A stretch of 64,000 nucleotides of DNA from positions 987,035 through 1,051,034 of the forward strand of contig JAAGOF010000070.1 of the NCBI GenBank assembly GCA_010645155.1, in the 5' to 3' direction. Below are positions 49,980-61,333 of this stretch, piece by piece. A program made the translations under genes and the position numbers. Each line of letters opens with the position of its first letter. Position 1 is the stretch's first letter. The DNA is from Tigriopus japonicus (lineage: Eukaryota; Arthropoda; Copepoda; Harpacticoida; Harpacticidae). The notes below the pieces were generated by a model, which worked only from the letters and a program-made list of their open reading frames with translations, was not told where the DNA came from and did no database searches.

Positions 49980-51678
49980 TATATTATGTACCTATATTTT
50001 ATACTAATACTAATTCTAAACTTAATGAATGAAATTGGTGTCTAAATGACTTGCAAAATGCAAGTGCAAGGAATAATTTCGTCTTTGTTTTTAATCAAGT
50101 CAAAGACATCGCAAAAAGTTGTTAACCTTTTGGTTGAAATTAATAAAACGAAAAAACTTTTCGATTAAACGAGAAAGAACCAGGCACTAATAGTTGCTAC
50201 ATTTTATTGTCTCTAATATTTGCTAAACTTAAACAAGCTGATTCCAAAAGCTGTTTCATTGTACTTCATTCCGGGGCCTTCAATAACTGGTCATAAAATG
50301 TCCAATACATTCGTTAAATTTGACTATGTTAAAACAAAATAAAGATTATAGTCTTTTGGACGAGTGAATTTTTCAGAATGTAACGTAAAATGTAATTCAT
50401 CCTTCCAATGTAAAGAGTGCAATATTTCCCACAAGTGCGTTCAGTCCGGGAAATTTCCATCTTTTATCCTTCCTTTCTTAAATTGATTGATAAGCAATCC
50501 CATGATCGTGATTTGTAACTCTATTCTAGCTCATGGCTTCACATTTCTTATCTTCCTTCATCCGATTAAGGTTGTAAATACATATCAGTTTGGTCCCAAA
50601 AAGACTCCACATTTACAAAAGCATTTCTAATTCAAGACCACCGCAGGTCGGCTTGTTACAAACGAATAAACGAAGTCAACCGAAACGTGTGTCAAGCAAA
50701 AGGTGAATATATGGCCAAAAGAATGGGCTTCCAGATCGTGGCGTTCATAAAAAAACTTTTTTCAACGACCAACGAATGATCAAGCGCATTATTCACTTGC
50801 TCTCTGTTTGTGAAAAAATGCAATTCTTTGGTTCTTTTAATCCTAAAAATATGCACAATATATCTAAAAAAATCTTCAACTTTGGGTTGACAGATGATGG
50901 AAGTAAGAAGTTAAATGATAAAGATTTTAAAACAACGTCGTTAAAAAACGGACATATTTTTTATGATTTTCCAAGAGGCAAACTCTTTCCCTAGCAATGA
51001 CGTTTTATGTGCTTTCACAGTGAGAATAAAACAGAAAATTGAACGGATGGGAGACAAAATTGAATGGATAAGTGTGATCGGACGAATTTAGCTTCAGTTT
51101 TAGGCCACAACTTCTTTTTGTCTAGTCTCTCTCGTCAAATTTTTTTTTTTTTCAATGTCAAAAAGATTGAGCAGGGTAATGTACCATGAATGTATTGGTA
51201 CTACTTGCACCAGATTATGGGATTCAGAGGTCAATAAGTCTTTTTAGAAAGTTTCGAATGTACCGTAGGTACGTAAAGAACACATTTTGGTATCAACCTC
51301 TTAAAGAGGGAAAAAGTTCCTCACACAAATTTTTTTTCATGAAAAGTACAAAAACCATTCAAAACTTTAACTTTTCAGCGAAAAGCCATGATGAACGATA
51401 AATTCTTCGTTCCTACAATTGCTACGAAGATTAGATGGAATAAAAAGAATATTTGGAACGTTGATCAAAAACAATGAGAGAAAATTACGGACTAAGGGAA
51501 ACGATTTTCCAGTGCGGAGAATCCGTCAATTTCGCACGACGTCTTTTGGTTACAATGATAACGACGAAATCGTTCAGTTCCAGGGACATGCAACCTGTGG
51601 AGATAAAACTCAACAACTAGTACAAACAACGTAGGGCACATTCCACGAAGTGTATTGTGTAATCAAGAAAATTTCGAG

Positions 51679-51713
51679 TATAAAAGGAACCTGAACTGAA
51701 ATCTCCAATCATT
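51679..51713 (+). promoter_or_regulatory. TATA box and initiator of right P450
   Basis: TATAAAAGGA starts at 51679 and TCATTCAAC starts at 51709, 30 bases downstream. This is a textbook TATA-initiator spacing and matches the left copy, although the surrounding sequence is largely different. The start codon lies about 90 bases downstream of the initiator. Confidence 0.82.
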
Positions 51714-51800
51714 CAACAAAGCAGGCTAAGCACAGCCACAGCACAAAAAAGAGAACTTCCAAGCAATTTTCTTCAACGCTCAAAACAGACAAATCACACA

Positions 51801-53276
51801 ATGCTGAGTTCATATCTTTTCCTGTTCACATTTGCCCTGGTGGCTTTTAACTTCATCTACAAATTCGCTCAAAAGTACCGAAACCTGCCCCCGGGTCCTC
51901 TGGGTGTGCCCATTTTGGGCTATCTTCCATTTTTGGATGTCAACAATCTCGGAGAGTCCTTCAAGACCATTGCCAAATCCTACGGGGACATCTTCAGCAT
52001 CCGGGTGGGCACCGAAATGGCTGTGGTGTTGAACAGCTACGAGGCCATCAAGGCCGCCTTCAGCAAGGCCGAACTTTGCGCTCGTCCCAACACATTCATG
52101 TTCCGATTCTTCAGCCAAGGCGAGAATGGCATCGCCTCAACCAGTGGCGAAAAGTGGGAAGTGCAAAGAAAGTTCACCCACGCCAATCTCAAGGCCCTGG
52201 GCTTTGGACAGAACAAAATGGAGACCTTCATCAAGGACGAGATCCATGATTTGATTGAGCTTCTCGAAGAGAAGTCCAAGAGTGGTCAGCCCGTGGAGAT
52301 TGGTTATGATATCAATGTCTCCATTGTGAACGTGATCTGGGCATTGATCACGGGTGAGAGGAAACCTCATCACGATCAAAAGCTGCGCGATTTCCTGACC
52401 TCGGTGAACAAGGGCATCGAATTGGCCTCCACCTCTGGGATCCTCTTGTTCATGCCCTTCCTCATCAAGATCTTTCCCGAGAGTCTGTTTGGCATCGACA
52501 AGATGCGCAAATGGATGAAGCATTCCTACGGTTATCTGCAAGAGGTGATTGATCAACACAAGGACAATCACACCGATACCACCTCCAATCAAGATTTCAT
52601 CGACGCCTTCCTCTCAGAAATGAAAAAGGACGGCGCTCATCCCTCGTTCAACGAGTTCCAATTGTTGGTTCTCTGTTCCGAGCTATTTGGTGCTGGTGGC
52701 GAACCCACTTCCGTCACCCTGAAATGGGCCCTCCGATTCCTGGCCCTCAACCCTCACGTGCAAGCCAAGGCTCAGGCTGAGATCGAGCAAGTGGTTGGCC
52801 ACAATCGCATGGTGGACCTGGAAGATCGACCCAACCTACCTTATGTCCAAGCCATGATCCACGAGATCATCCGCTTTTCCGACATCCACCCAATTGGTGT
52901 GATGCACAGTCCCTCTGAGGACACGGAACTGGAAGGCTTCAAATTGCCCAAGGGCACCTTCATCTTCCCCAATTTCCACGCGGTCCATCGGGATCCCCGA
53001 CATTGGGAGAAACCCGAGGAGCTCTACCCCGAGCATTGGTTGGACGCCAACGGCCAATTTGTTCCCAATCACGAGGGCTTCATCGCCTTTGGCGCTGGCA
53101 AGAGGAAATGTCCCGGTCAAGATGTGGCCCAAATGGAACTGTTTTCCTTTGTGGCCAATCTCATCCAGAAGTTCAACTTCAAGTTGCCCGCATCCGATTG
53201 CGGCACCATTGAGACCTCCATGGGATGTGTGGTGTCCCCCAAACCTTACGATCTGGTTCTTGAGGCCAGATATTAA
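51801..53276 (+). CDS. Cytochrome P450, CYP2 clan (right copy)
   Basis: A complete, intronless 491-aa P450 with the same landmarks as its partner at 46941-48416: PPGP 30-33, WEVQR 119-123, AGGEPT 298-303, EIIR 355-358, PEHW 410-413 and haem loop 430-439 with C437. It differs in protein only at residue 7 (Phe). At the DNA level I noted at least eight differences within the reading frame, nearly all silent. Homology continues past the stop into the 3' flank to about 53425, including a CA-rich run, but on the 5' side becomes patchy within about 10 bases upstream of the ATG. Enzyme activity and substrate cannot be read from sequence. A redundant or differently regulated pair is the likely outcome, because the coding parts are the same and the promoters are not. 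Confidence 0.96.
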   Translation: MLSSYLFLFTFALVAFNFIYKFAQKYRNLPPGPLGVPILGYLPFLDVNNLGESFKTIAKSYGDIFSIRVGTEMAVVLNSYEAIKAAFSKAELCARPNTFMFRFFSQGENGIASTSGEKWEVQRKFTHANLKALGFGQNKMETFIKDEIHDLIELLEEKSKSGQPVEIGYDINVSIVNVIWALITGERKPHHDQKLRDFLTSVNKGIELASTSGILLFMPFLIKIFPESLFGIDKMRKWMKHSYGYLQEVIDQHKDNHTDTTSNQDFIDAFLSEMKKDGAHPSFNEFQLLVLCSELFGAGGEPTSVTLKWALRFLALNPHVQAKAQAEIEQVVGHNRMVDLEDRPNLPYVQAMIHEIIRFSDIHPIGVMHSPSEDTELEGFKLPKGTFIFPNFHAVHRDPRHWEKPEELYPEHWLDANGQFVPNHEGFIAFGAGKRKCPGQDVAQMELFSFVANLIQKFNFKLPASDCGTIETSMGCVVSPKPYDLVLEARY

Positions 53277-54374
53277 TCAAATTGCCTCACAATCACATAC
53301 ACACACACACAACCTGAGAAACTCAATGGAAGAACTTCCAAACTCGTGACCGGAACCAATTGTCAGCGCTCCCTAAATTCATTCAGAAATATCCATTTAT
53401 CCACTTGTTTTATGCTCTAAATACAATTCTAAAGAAATCTTACAATTCGAGAGGTTATTGTTCCAGAAAAACGTTAAAAGCTGTGTTTACTTATTTTTCA
53501 TTAGTAGAGCCCGAAAAAAAATGTTGAAAAATTGTCCCAAAAATGTCATTAAAATGTTAGGAAAACGGGCAAAAAATGTTGAAATTTAGAGAAAAAAGGC
53601 AAAAATATGTTGGAATATTGGAGAAAAAGAGGCCAACAAATGTAGAAATTTAGAGGAAAAAAGAAAAAAATTATATGTTTAATCCAGCAAGGAAAAAATT
53701 CTGAGAGTTCGAGTTCAAATTTAAAAAAAAAATGACTGCAGTCCTCACAAACTGACCGCTATTATCAAAAGTAGTCTTTGCCAAAAAGTTAAAATTTTGT
53801 TGAAGTATTGCTAAACTGATTTGATGCCGTAAGTAGTTCGGGGACTGATGCTATCTTGAACTTAATCCTCATCATCAAAATTAGTCTGGAATCAAAAGGC
53901 TTGATGCCGGCCTCAAGGCTTAGATGTTTCTTCAGTTCTGCCAACTATAGTTAAATAGTTACAACAAAACTAAAATAGAAAGATATGAAGAACTTTTAAA
54001 GATAAGGGATTCCATATTGTTGGAGAATTTTGATGACATCAATTTTGATATTGTTTAATCCTTGCTTGTTTGACACACTTTTTTAAAATTCACTCTTGCA
54101 GGAACAGTTTAAAGTTTTGGCTTTGAACAAGTTAAAAAGGACAAAAAAATTGTGTTCCTTACTTCACTTTGACAAAACAGAAAATCTATCAAGTGTTTAA
54201 ACCGGAAATTGGCAAGTCCTATCTGGCCTCATATGTAACTTTAAAAAAAAAATCGACGAACAAGACGTAAAGAACATGAGAAAAATCGGCTGAAAATAGA
54301 ACCCATTTATTGGATGAAAGTTTGTTGTGATAAAAGAGGTTTTGAGGTGTGAAGATCTTAAAGTTGCGTGAAAT
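53277..54374. other. Intergenic stretch with AT-rich tandem repeat
   Basis: The first about 150 bp is the P450 3' flank. At 53505-53690 there is a degenerate tandem array, described separately. No gene is supportable in the remainder. Confidence 0.6.
53505..53690. repeat. Degenerate A-rich tandem array
   Basis: Several imperfect units resembling AAAAATGTTGAAATTTAGAG followed by an A-run. The stretch begins TAGAGCCCGAAAAAAAATG, which resembles the left end of the hAT elements in this window with their subterminal arrays. No right end was found, so this may be a truncated relative. Confidence 0.5.
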
Positions 54375-57300
54375 TCATGGGACCTTTGGAGCACTTCTTT
54401 TTTGTGCCCGAGAGTCCGTTCCCATTCTCAATGTGAACCAATACACAAACTCAGCTCCACTTAAAAAACTGAATCCTAGACACAAACCAATCAGTCCACC
54501 AAATGCAGCTGAAATCATAAAATGATCAATGGCCTATTTTAAAGGCTTTGAACAAAATCATTACTGTCTCACCGATCACGTCTATGGTGGAGTAAAGCTC
54601 ATCTCGTGAGTATTTCAGAACACCCAATTCCTTGAAGTAGACATAGACCATGGTCAATGAATCTTGGTTCCACTTTGCATCGTTTAGAATTGTCGGCGAG
54701 CAATTTGGCGGTAGGTCTGGGTCGTTGCTATTACAAGAGTCTTTATAACGTTCGAATAAGGGTGCATTCTGTTTTGCTTTGACTTGGGACAACTCGGTAC
54801 CATAAATCGTCTCCTCGCATTGAATGGGACAGTTGCAAGATGCTCCATCTAAAAGGCCTGAGGCCTGATCAGGTTTCTTATCACCGACATTAAGTGCATT
54901 TAATCGGACAGCTTCTCGAGCCAAGCATTTTAGACCATCCAAGTCACACTCGGTGTTCTTTTTCCAAGCCTTGGTGAAGTCGGGAAAATAGTAAGGCAGA
55001 CAATTACACGTGTTCTGCATCAAATGAGCTCGACATTCCAGTAAACAATTGGCTCGGGTGTAATTTTGGAACACTTGCATCTTGACACCCTTAGTGATTT
55101 CCAAAGTTTGCAAATCCGATCCACCTTGAATACATTTTCGACCTGCAATTGACATCTTTCTCACGGCCGGTGTACTGTAAAAAAAATTGACCGGAGGAGC
55201 CCAAATCAAATAAAGCATAAACATGTAAGTCCCTCACGAACTCTGAATTTGAAACAGAGGAGTTCATGGAGGTTTGAATGGAGTTTTGTAAAAGTGTTTA
55301 ATTTATAAACTCAAGAACCATTGAATTTCTCTGGACTTAGAGGCTAACAATGAGAATTGTGATTTCCAGTAGGAACATATCGGTTACGTTCTTCTTCTGA
55401 CAATGAGGCCTTGTTTATGTGGACAAAAATACGTATTTCAATCTGTTGTCAGAGTGCGAAGTTAAGCTCTCTTCAAGTTCAGTGCAAATCCTACTGAGAA
55501 TGGATGAACTAATACTGATGTATATGATTGATATTGAATATGCCTAACTTAATGCCTAAAATATACCAATGGAATGCAAATTCTTTAAATGTTATTATCC
55601 GTCTTCTCTAATATTTACCTTTGGGCTGTCGTAATATCGTTTAATTTGATGTTGCAAGAATGAAGCAAGATAATTTGATGTCTATTTTTCCGTCTTTCCT
55701 TTGCCAAAATGCTATCATATGATAAACAGTGATGTCAATTTTATGCTTGTGGGAAGGAAATCAAGTGAATAATTCTAATTCGCTAAAATCCAATTTAACT
55801 CTTCATAAGCCCTTGAACAACATGTGGATGATGAGAAAGAAGCAACGAAAAACAGACGATACAAGATCGGCCTTGAAGGTAACAAAAAATAGTTTAAAAC
55901 ACCCTTAAGTTTACCTGTTCGTGTATGATGCCGATACGCCGACATAGGCCACGTTACCAGATAATAGAGCCAGACCTTTCCCAGTGACCTCAGGGAATTC
56001 TCTGGGATCGTGAACTAAGAACTAAAGGGTGAGAGTATGAACGACTTGAAACTTCGAGTATCCCTGGCAAACACTCTGAACAGACAGACATTACCTTATA
56101 CCCATCAAAATCATGTATATTAACGTTGTTGTCAGGCTCATTATTGGGTGTAAAACTTGCAGGTTTGAGGATGACCGCAAGTCCCAAAAGTGTGCTCGCG
56201 CTATTGGTTTTCTGGAGCTTAAGTATTTGCTGAGGTGATCTGGAGGTCTCATTCACGGGAGCCTCGGTGACGCTTCTTTTCTGAATGGGTGGGCTGGGGG
56301 TGGATCCATTGTCGTAAACCGAGCCATTGGTCTCGTCAAAATATTCTATTTCGTAAAAGTATTCAATGAAGGAGGAGTTTGTAGATTCTTCGACGACGTC
56401 TGAGCTACAAGGAAAGAAGAAAGATTTAAACTTTTTCAATGCCCACAAGAAAATGTCCAAAATGATGGTGGATTAGTGTTACCGGGTGCGACGAAAAAAA
56501 TTTTACACTTACTTTTATATTTGGAAAATAAATCATGATTGTGTAAATCCACGTGTAAAAATATTATTACTTGTGATGTGAAATCTGGGCTTGGGCAAGT
56601 TTTTTCACGGGAGGTTGCAAGGTGTCGCCTAAGTGAGATTTTGTGCTTTGCTAACCAACTCAAGCAAACACAAATTTGAGGTAAATTTGCAACCCTTATC
56701 CAAAGTTACAAAAGTCAGGGGCGCGTTTCTGTGCTTCTTAATGAAAAACCGGTTTATGAAGATAGGTAGGCAGAAGGGAATACCATTTCACTGAAGGTAA
56801 ATTGGCGACCCCGGTGTACGATGTCATGAAAAAAAGCTTGCCCAAGTCACATCACTAATTATTACATTCTATAGGAAACAAAACAACATAAACAAACTTA
56901 AAGCTAGAGCTTTCTTAGTGTCCCAGCATCAGAGAAGGTATCCAAATGTCACCAACTAAATTTGATCCATGCACTTTTGGATGGTGGCAAGAACCTGACA
57001 GAGATTGCAAGCAGTGGACTCTGTCCAGGCTCTCATCACCACAAAATATTCTACATCTGTCATGTTTGTGGCCTTTATGACCTCAGACCGCAAGACCCCT
57101 CATTTGGTTGCCAGTTGGTTAGATGCTCACACCAGCTGGTCACAAGCATATCTTGGAGAAATTGTTGCTGTGGGTCCAAGCCAACTACCTGGACATGAAT
57201 GTGCTACTTTGGCATGATGAAGCACTTTCACACATAAAAAATGGCCCAATGGTGGATGGAGGGAAAATTTTTCTTTTGGCCAAAGAACTTGTGACCACCA

Positions 57301-59933
57301 AACATAACAAAAAAACATAATAATAGATAAGAGTGGTCGGTCGAATTTAGCTTCAGTTTTTGGCCAAAACTTCTTTTTATGTCCAGACCTGTGATGTAAT
57401 TGCAAATGCATTTCCAATTAATTGTAATTGTAATTTATTACATTTGAGATCAAAATAATTGTATGTGTGCTACATTACTACATTTTAACCATTGTTATTG
57501 ACATTTTTTCAATTACAAATTACAATCACATTTTCACCTCCAAAGGAAGAGGATGAAGCATATTACAGGTTTCTCCTGCCTCAATAACATTTTGGGTGAG
57601 TATCTTCCATGAAATCATTTGCAGATTATTCATGGTGTTACAAGGTTTAAAATCTTTTGTAATGATGAAAAAACATCGGCAGCAGGATTCAAACCTACGC
57701 CATCTAGGGAGGACTTACTTGTCGCCTGATGTTGGGCATAGATAAATTAATCAGAGATATCGCAATTTTGACCTCACCAAAAACGCCCTCTATGAGGGAT
57801 TACCTGAAACAATTCTTAAAAATGATGATTCACATAAGGAACGTCATAGAGTGTACCTTGTTTGTAAAGCAAATATCCTTCTTAAAGTTTGATTCTCAGA
57901 GTCAATCCAAAAAAATACAGCTTGTGTCATCTAGCGGTCACGGATCTCCGTACTGTTGCAGCGATCTACTTGATTAGCTAGAACCAAATAGTCTGGAGCT
58001 GGTCTGTGTGTCACCCAAACATTGATGCTCTCAAGGCATCCGTCATTCAGCATTAGGATGGGATTTCCAAGGATTACATCCCCATAGGATGCAAGGCTTT
58101 CTGTGGCTGCTTTGAGGCCATCATTACTCCTGAAGGAGTGGGTACATCAATGATTAAAATAGCCAAGGCAAAATAACCATTCGGTTTAAGATTTTTGTCA
58201 TGTAATACTAGTGGTTGCCCAAATACTTCTTGATGAACTTTTGGATTGAAAGTGTAAGGATTTTTTCGCTGCACCCGGTAAAAGCCGAAAACACGAATGA
58301 GGTTTTTAGGTACTCCCTGTCCAACTGTGATTCTTTATGAGTTGAATTACGACTTCATTTTTTTTTCTTTTTCAAATTGGTCTTGACCTTTAATTTCTAA
58401 TTTCTATCAAGGGCATTTGCTACATCGGAAAAATTTAAAATGAAATAATTTACCAAAAATCTTATGAACTCTTCGTCGATTTTCGAAAGTGAAGAAAAAC
58501 TTATGTTCTGAGTTTTGTACAACTGATATCTAACCTATAAAAAATGGCATAGGGAATATTTTAATCTTTGGCTATAAGTGAGAATACAAAAAAGGAGTGC
58601 ACATCATCAATTATTCTCATTCGGTAATTGCAAAAAGGTCAGTATGTCGAGTTAACTTGATCAATTTTTGCCTCTCCATATTTTTGAAGCTCCTTTACGT
58701 CAATTACACATTTCTAACCTTCTTGCGATTCTCGACACATTAAAAAGGGTCTATCTAACACCACATTTTACAATTAAACTTGATCAAAATATCAGCTGAT
58801 TCCACAAAATAAGCGCCTCTTGCGGTCAGATTGAGACATAGTTGCCAACAAAGAGAGTGGGTTCTAATGCCACTTTTGGCAAAACTGTGGAGAAATAGGT
58901 TTTTCCCTAGATGGTTACATTTCTTGGCAATGGCATTATGATATCAAACTCTAACATTTCGGAGAAATGTTGATGTCAAGAAAATCTCTAACGGTTTGCC
59001 AATGAGTGGCATTAAAACACACTTGCTAGCTGGCAACTATGTCTCAATCTGACCGCAAGAGGCGCTTATTTTGTGGAATCAGCTGAAATTTTGATCAGGG
59101 TTCATTAGATTGAAACTCACTCAAATTGTTGGCGGGTCGTCACAATGTTGAAGGAGCAGCAAAATCCATTGTCAGACTTGCTGACTCTGAAAAGTGTCTC
59201 ACAATCTTTGGCCTTCCCTTGCCATTCGCAATAAAGCAACATTTCGTTGCAAGGATGCATGCTCTAGAAAATAAATGGTAACGTATAATGCTCATGGTTG
59301 GTTTCTGATTTCATTACCCCTTTCAGAAGACCATTGATGGGATCCTTATTCTTTTCAAAAAGTTTAGCTTGGCTATCATTTTCAAATGCCTCAAAAACCG
59401 TTGGATCTTCCACGAATTTGACGTACTTGGTGAGAATTTCGAGCATACCAGAAGTGGTATTGTCATCAGTTCTGCAATCAAACTAGCGTAATAAAAAGGC
59501 TCTCTTGACTTTCTCCTCAAGCATTTACTTTTTCTTTTTATAAATTTTCTCCAAGTTTTTCCTAATAATCTTCTCATTAGAACACACGGTAAAGGCCGGG
59601 AAATCAATCTCCCAAACGGGAAAGTTTGTACTGGATACCGTTGTATAGGTGGGACTTTCCTTCCATTTATTCCAAATGGGCAAGCAAAGTAGGACGCAAA
59701 CCACAGCACTTGCAATACATAGCATTACCCATAACAAGCTAAATGGGGAGAGCAAAATGAGGATATTTCATTGAATGTAATTAAAGATTATACTTCTCCC
59801 AAAGTGGCCGTCCTTCCTCAGCGATGTAAGTAAGTCCATGAATGGAAGCAGCTCCACAATATTCCTTGGCCTGTTTCTTTAGCAGAAAGTCTTTCTTTGG
59901 AGGTTGATACATGATGGACTTTGGCACGCTCAT
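54375..59933 (-). CDS. DEG/ENaC (pickpocket-like) sodium channel subunit, eight exons
   Basis: I reconstructed eight exons with GT-AG junctions and matching phases: 59933-59794, 59738-59529, 59471-59318, 59263-59121, 56404-56095, 56021-55915, 55174-54573 and 54508-54375. They total 1800 bp, 599 aa. Members form trimeric plasma-membrane cation channels used in mechano-, chemo- or osmosensation. Landmarks: gating motif SIHG (30-33), first transmembrane helix (about 48-69), FPAFTVC (93-99), GFCCSFN (201-207), HDPREFP (323-329), a cysteine-rich domain with NCLLECR and CNCLPYYFP (397-419), and the second helix with AAFGGL, selectivity filter GFS (567-569) and LSGAE (571-575). The degenerin-site residue is alanine, the small wild-type form. 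A Ser/Asn/acidic linker with several N-glycosylation sequons fills the start of exon 5. The start at 59933 is the first suitable ATG; an extra upstream exon cannot be excluded. Most introns are 54-73 bp; two are longer (740 and 2716 bp). Confidence 0.92.
55310..55499. repeat. Single arm of the 7826-8276 repeat family
   Basis: The stretch CTCAAGAACCATTGAATTTC followed by TCTGGACTTAGAGGCTAA matches the reverse complement of the right arm at 8110-8276. Similarity continues through the GTAGGAAC block. It lies inside the 740-bp intron of the channel gene and has no partner arm. Confidence 0.6.
56571..56857. mobile_element. hAT MITE, short TAGTGATGTG family, in channel intron
   Basis: It begins TTGTGATGTGAAATCTGGGC and ends CAAGTCACATCACTA. 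The 8-bp target duplication ATTATTAC is perfect (56563-56570 and 56858-56865). Its body matches 3169-3417 and its termini match 23855-24570. It lies in the 2.7-kb intron between the fourth and fifth exons of the channel gene. Confidence 0.93.
56962..57320 (+). pseudogene. Mariner-like transposase fragment, frameshifted
   Basis: Three consecutive blocks in three reading frames match the order of a mariner-family transposase. An N-terminal helix-turn-helix-like LLDGGKNLTEIA comes first, then a first-catalytic-aspartate-like VMFVAFMTSDRKTPH, then AGHKHILEKLLLWVQANYLD with WHDEALSHIKN in place of the usual second catalytic motif. At least two frameshifts and a large deletion make it inactive. No terminal repeats were found. 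It lies antisense in an intron of the channel gene. Confidence 0.7.
57745..58010 (+). repeat. Dispersed repeat (pairs with 44165-44455)
   Basis: This is an inverted, diverged copy of the repeat at 44165-44455, sharing CGCCCTCTATGAGGGATTAC, AAGGAACGTCATAGAGTG, AGTCAATCCA and GTCTGGAGCTGGT. Its class is not recognised. It sits in the 2.7-kb channel intron. Confidence 0.7.
58774..59104. mobile_element. Long-TIR MITE with near-perfect arms
   Basis: It is the same family as 11097-11396. Arms of at least 75 bases are inverted copies, including a stretch of about 53 bases from AGCTGATTCCACAAAATAAG through GCGCCTCTTGCGGTCAGATT with no mismatch that I can see. Shorter inner parts of the arms also pair. 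The right end lies about 15 bp from a splice donor (59119-59120) of the channel gene. No transposase. Confidence 0.88.
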
Positions 59934-60527
59934 TGTCAAGTATGTACTGAGAGATGGTCTTAAATTGGACTGGTTCGTCAAACAATGCTTGGTTGGATTA
60001 ATCTAATGGCAACGCTTGAGTGGGTTATTAAATAATAAATTTGATCCTACATGCAGGACATACCTACATATGCATTAGAGCTAAATAGGGAGGCAATCTG
60101 CTAAGTCGTGACTAAACACGAACTCGCCACGTATTACATGTCTTTTAGGCAGAGTTGGGTCAATTACTTGAAACACCATTCATTACGATTGATATTAATT
60201 TACTCACACGAACCTAATTCTTTTTTAGTAAAACCCCAGGAAAGAGAAACCGAATCAGAAAATTTGATATTTTTTAGTTTTTAAAAAGTAGAGCTGAATC
60301 TCTGACACCTTGGCATTGTTTCCAATGGTAACACATTTTTTGCATTTTTTAAGCGTTGAACCAAATTAATGCAGGAAAGGTTCAATTCTAGCAACACCAA
60401 ATTGTTTCCCATTGGTTTCACACTTATTTATTTCTCAAATCAAGGATTTTGGTAAATATTAAGTCACTAGGAATGAAAATAAACATTTAATACAAGGCAT
60501 ACCTTTTCAGTCATGCAGTCTGATGAG

Positions 60528-61333
60528 TAGGGACAGGAAGTTAAGACGAATAAAACTGTCAAATTAAACGAAAAAAGACGAATAGAATTGCCTGATTAGA
60601 CGAAAAAAGACGAATAAAATTGACCAATTAAACGAAAAAAGACGAATAAAAATTCCCAACAGACGAAAAAAAAGAAGAAAAAAAAATACTTGCAAAATGG
60701 AAAAAATTCGAATTAATTTCCCAAAAAGGCGAACGAACCTATCTTATAAGAAAGAAGGAAAATCAAATGCCCGTCCAGGACCAATCTGTCTGAACTGATC
60801 TGATTGTCAAAAAAGGCAAAATCTAGAAAATTTAAGAAAAGGAAGTACCTAACGAGCAAGAATTAGCCAGTAGGACATATGTCAAGTAAAAACCAAGAGT
60901 TAAAAAAGCCTTTTTAAAGGAATGTTTTTAGTAAAGCTATGCTTAAAATCAGATTTGCAAATCCAATAATTGTTCTGATGGCCTTTTCAACCCGATAGTA
61001 ATCTTTTCTCTCTGTGTCTGTCGAGCAACTGTACGAGTACAAGTTAATTTATAAGTGTGGATTTTATTTTGTTTGTGCAAAACCGCAACTAACAATCAAA
61101 TTTTTACATAGGCAATGATTGGTGGGGTTGAACTTTCTTTAAAATTTTCATTTGATTGGAAAATTGAAAAAAAAAAAAAACGCTGCAAGCGCTTGAAATC
61201 TAAGAAAATCCAAATTTTTGGCCAATTAGACGAAAAAAGACGAATAAAATCCACATTAGACGAAAAAACATTCGCGACGAAAAAAGGCCAAAAAGACGAA
61301 AAAAGACGAATAAGTCTTAACTTCCTGTCCCTA
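60528..61333. mobile_element. Non-autonomous hAT element with GACGAAAAAAGACGAATAAA arrays
   Basis: The terminal repeats TAGGGACAGGAAGTTAAGAC are identical over 20 bases at both ends. They are flanked by a perfect 8-bp duplication CTGATGAG (60520-60527 and 61334-61341). Just inside the ends, TTAGACGAAAAAAGACGAAT and close variants are repeated: about four times at 60540-60670 and about four times at 61225-61312. The 806-bp element has no transposase. Confidence 0.95.

Larger units (their letters stand above)
48417..51800. other. Divergent spacer between the two P450 genes
   Basis: This 3.4-kb spacer contains the two head-to-head promoters at its ends and a mariner remnant at 49161-49979. The rest is AT-rich, with no recognisable gene. 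A stretch at about 51055-51125 resembles 57325-57385 (GGACGAATTTAGCTTCAGTT versus GGTCGAATTTAGCTTCAGTT), marking another dispersed repeat. Confidence 0.7.

Noticed and set aside
46941..53276. P450 pair as an assembly duplication artefact
   Set aside because: The outer flanks and the 5' regions differ, and scattered silent differences are present, so two real loci are more likely.
55175..55224. Extension of the channel exon to a Met at 55224
   Set aside because: The extra codons cross a clear polypyrimidine tract and acceptor (ending at 55175); the upstream exon ending at 55915 supplies the proper sequence and phase.
56405..56460. Met at 56460 as a start for the channel exon
   Set aside because: It lies in the intron before the acceptor CCTTGTAG; the frame joins correctly to the exon at 59121-59263 instead.
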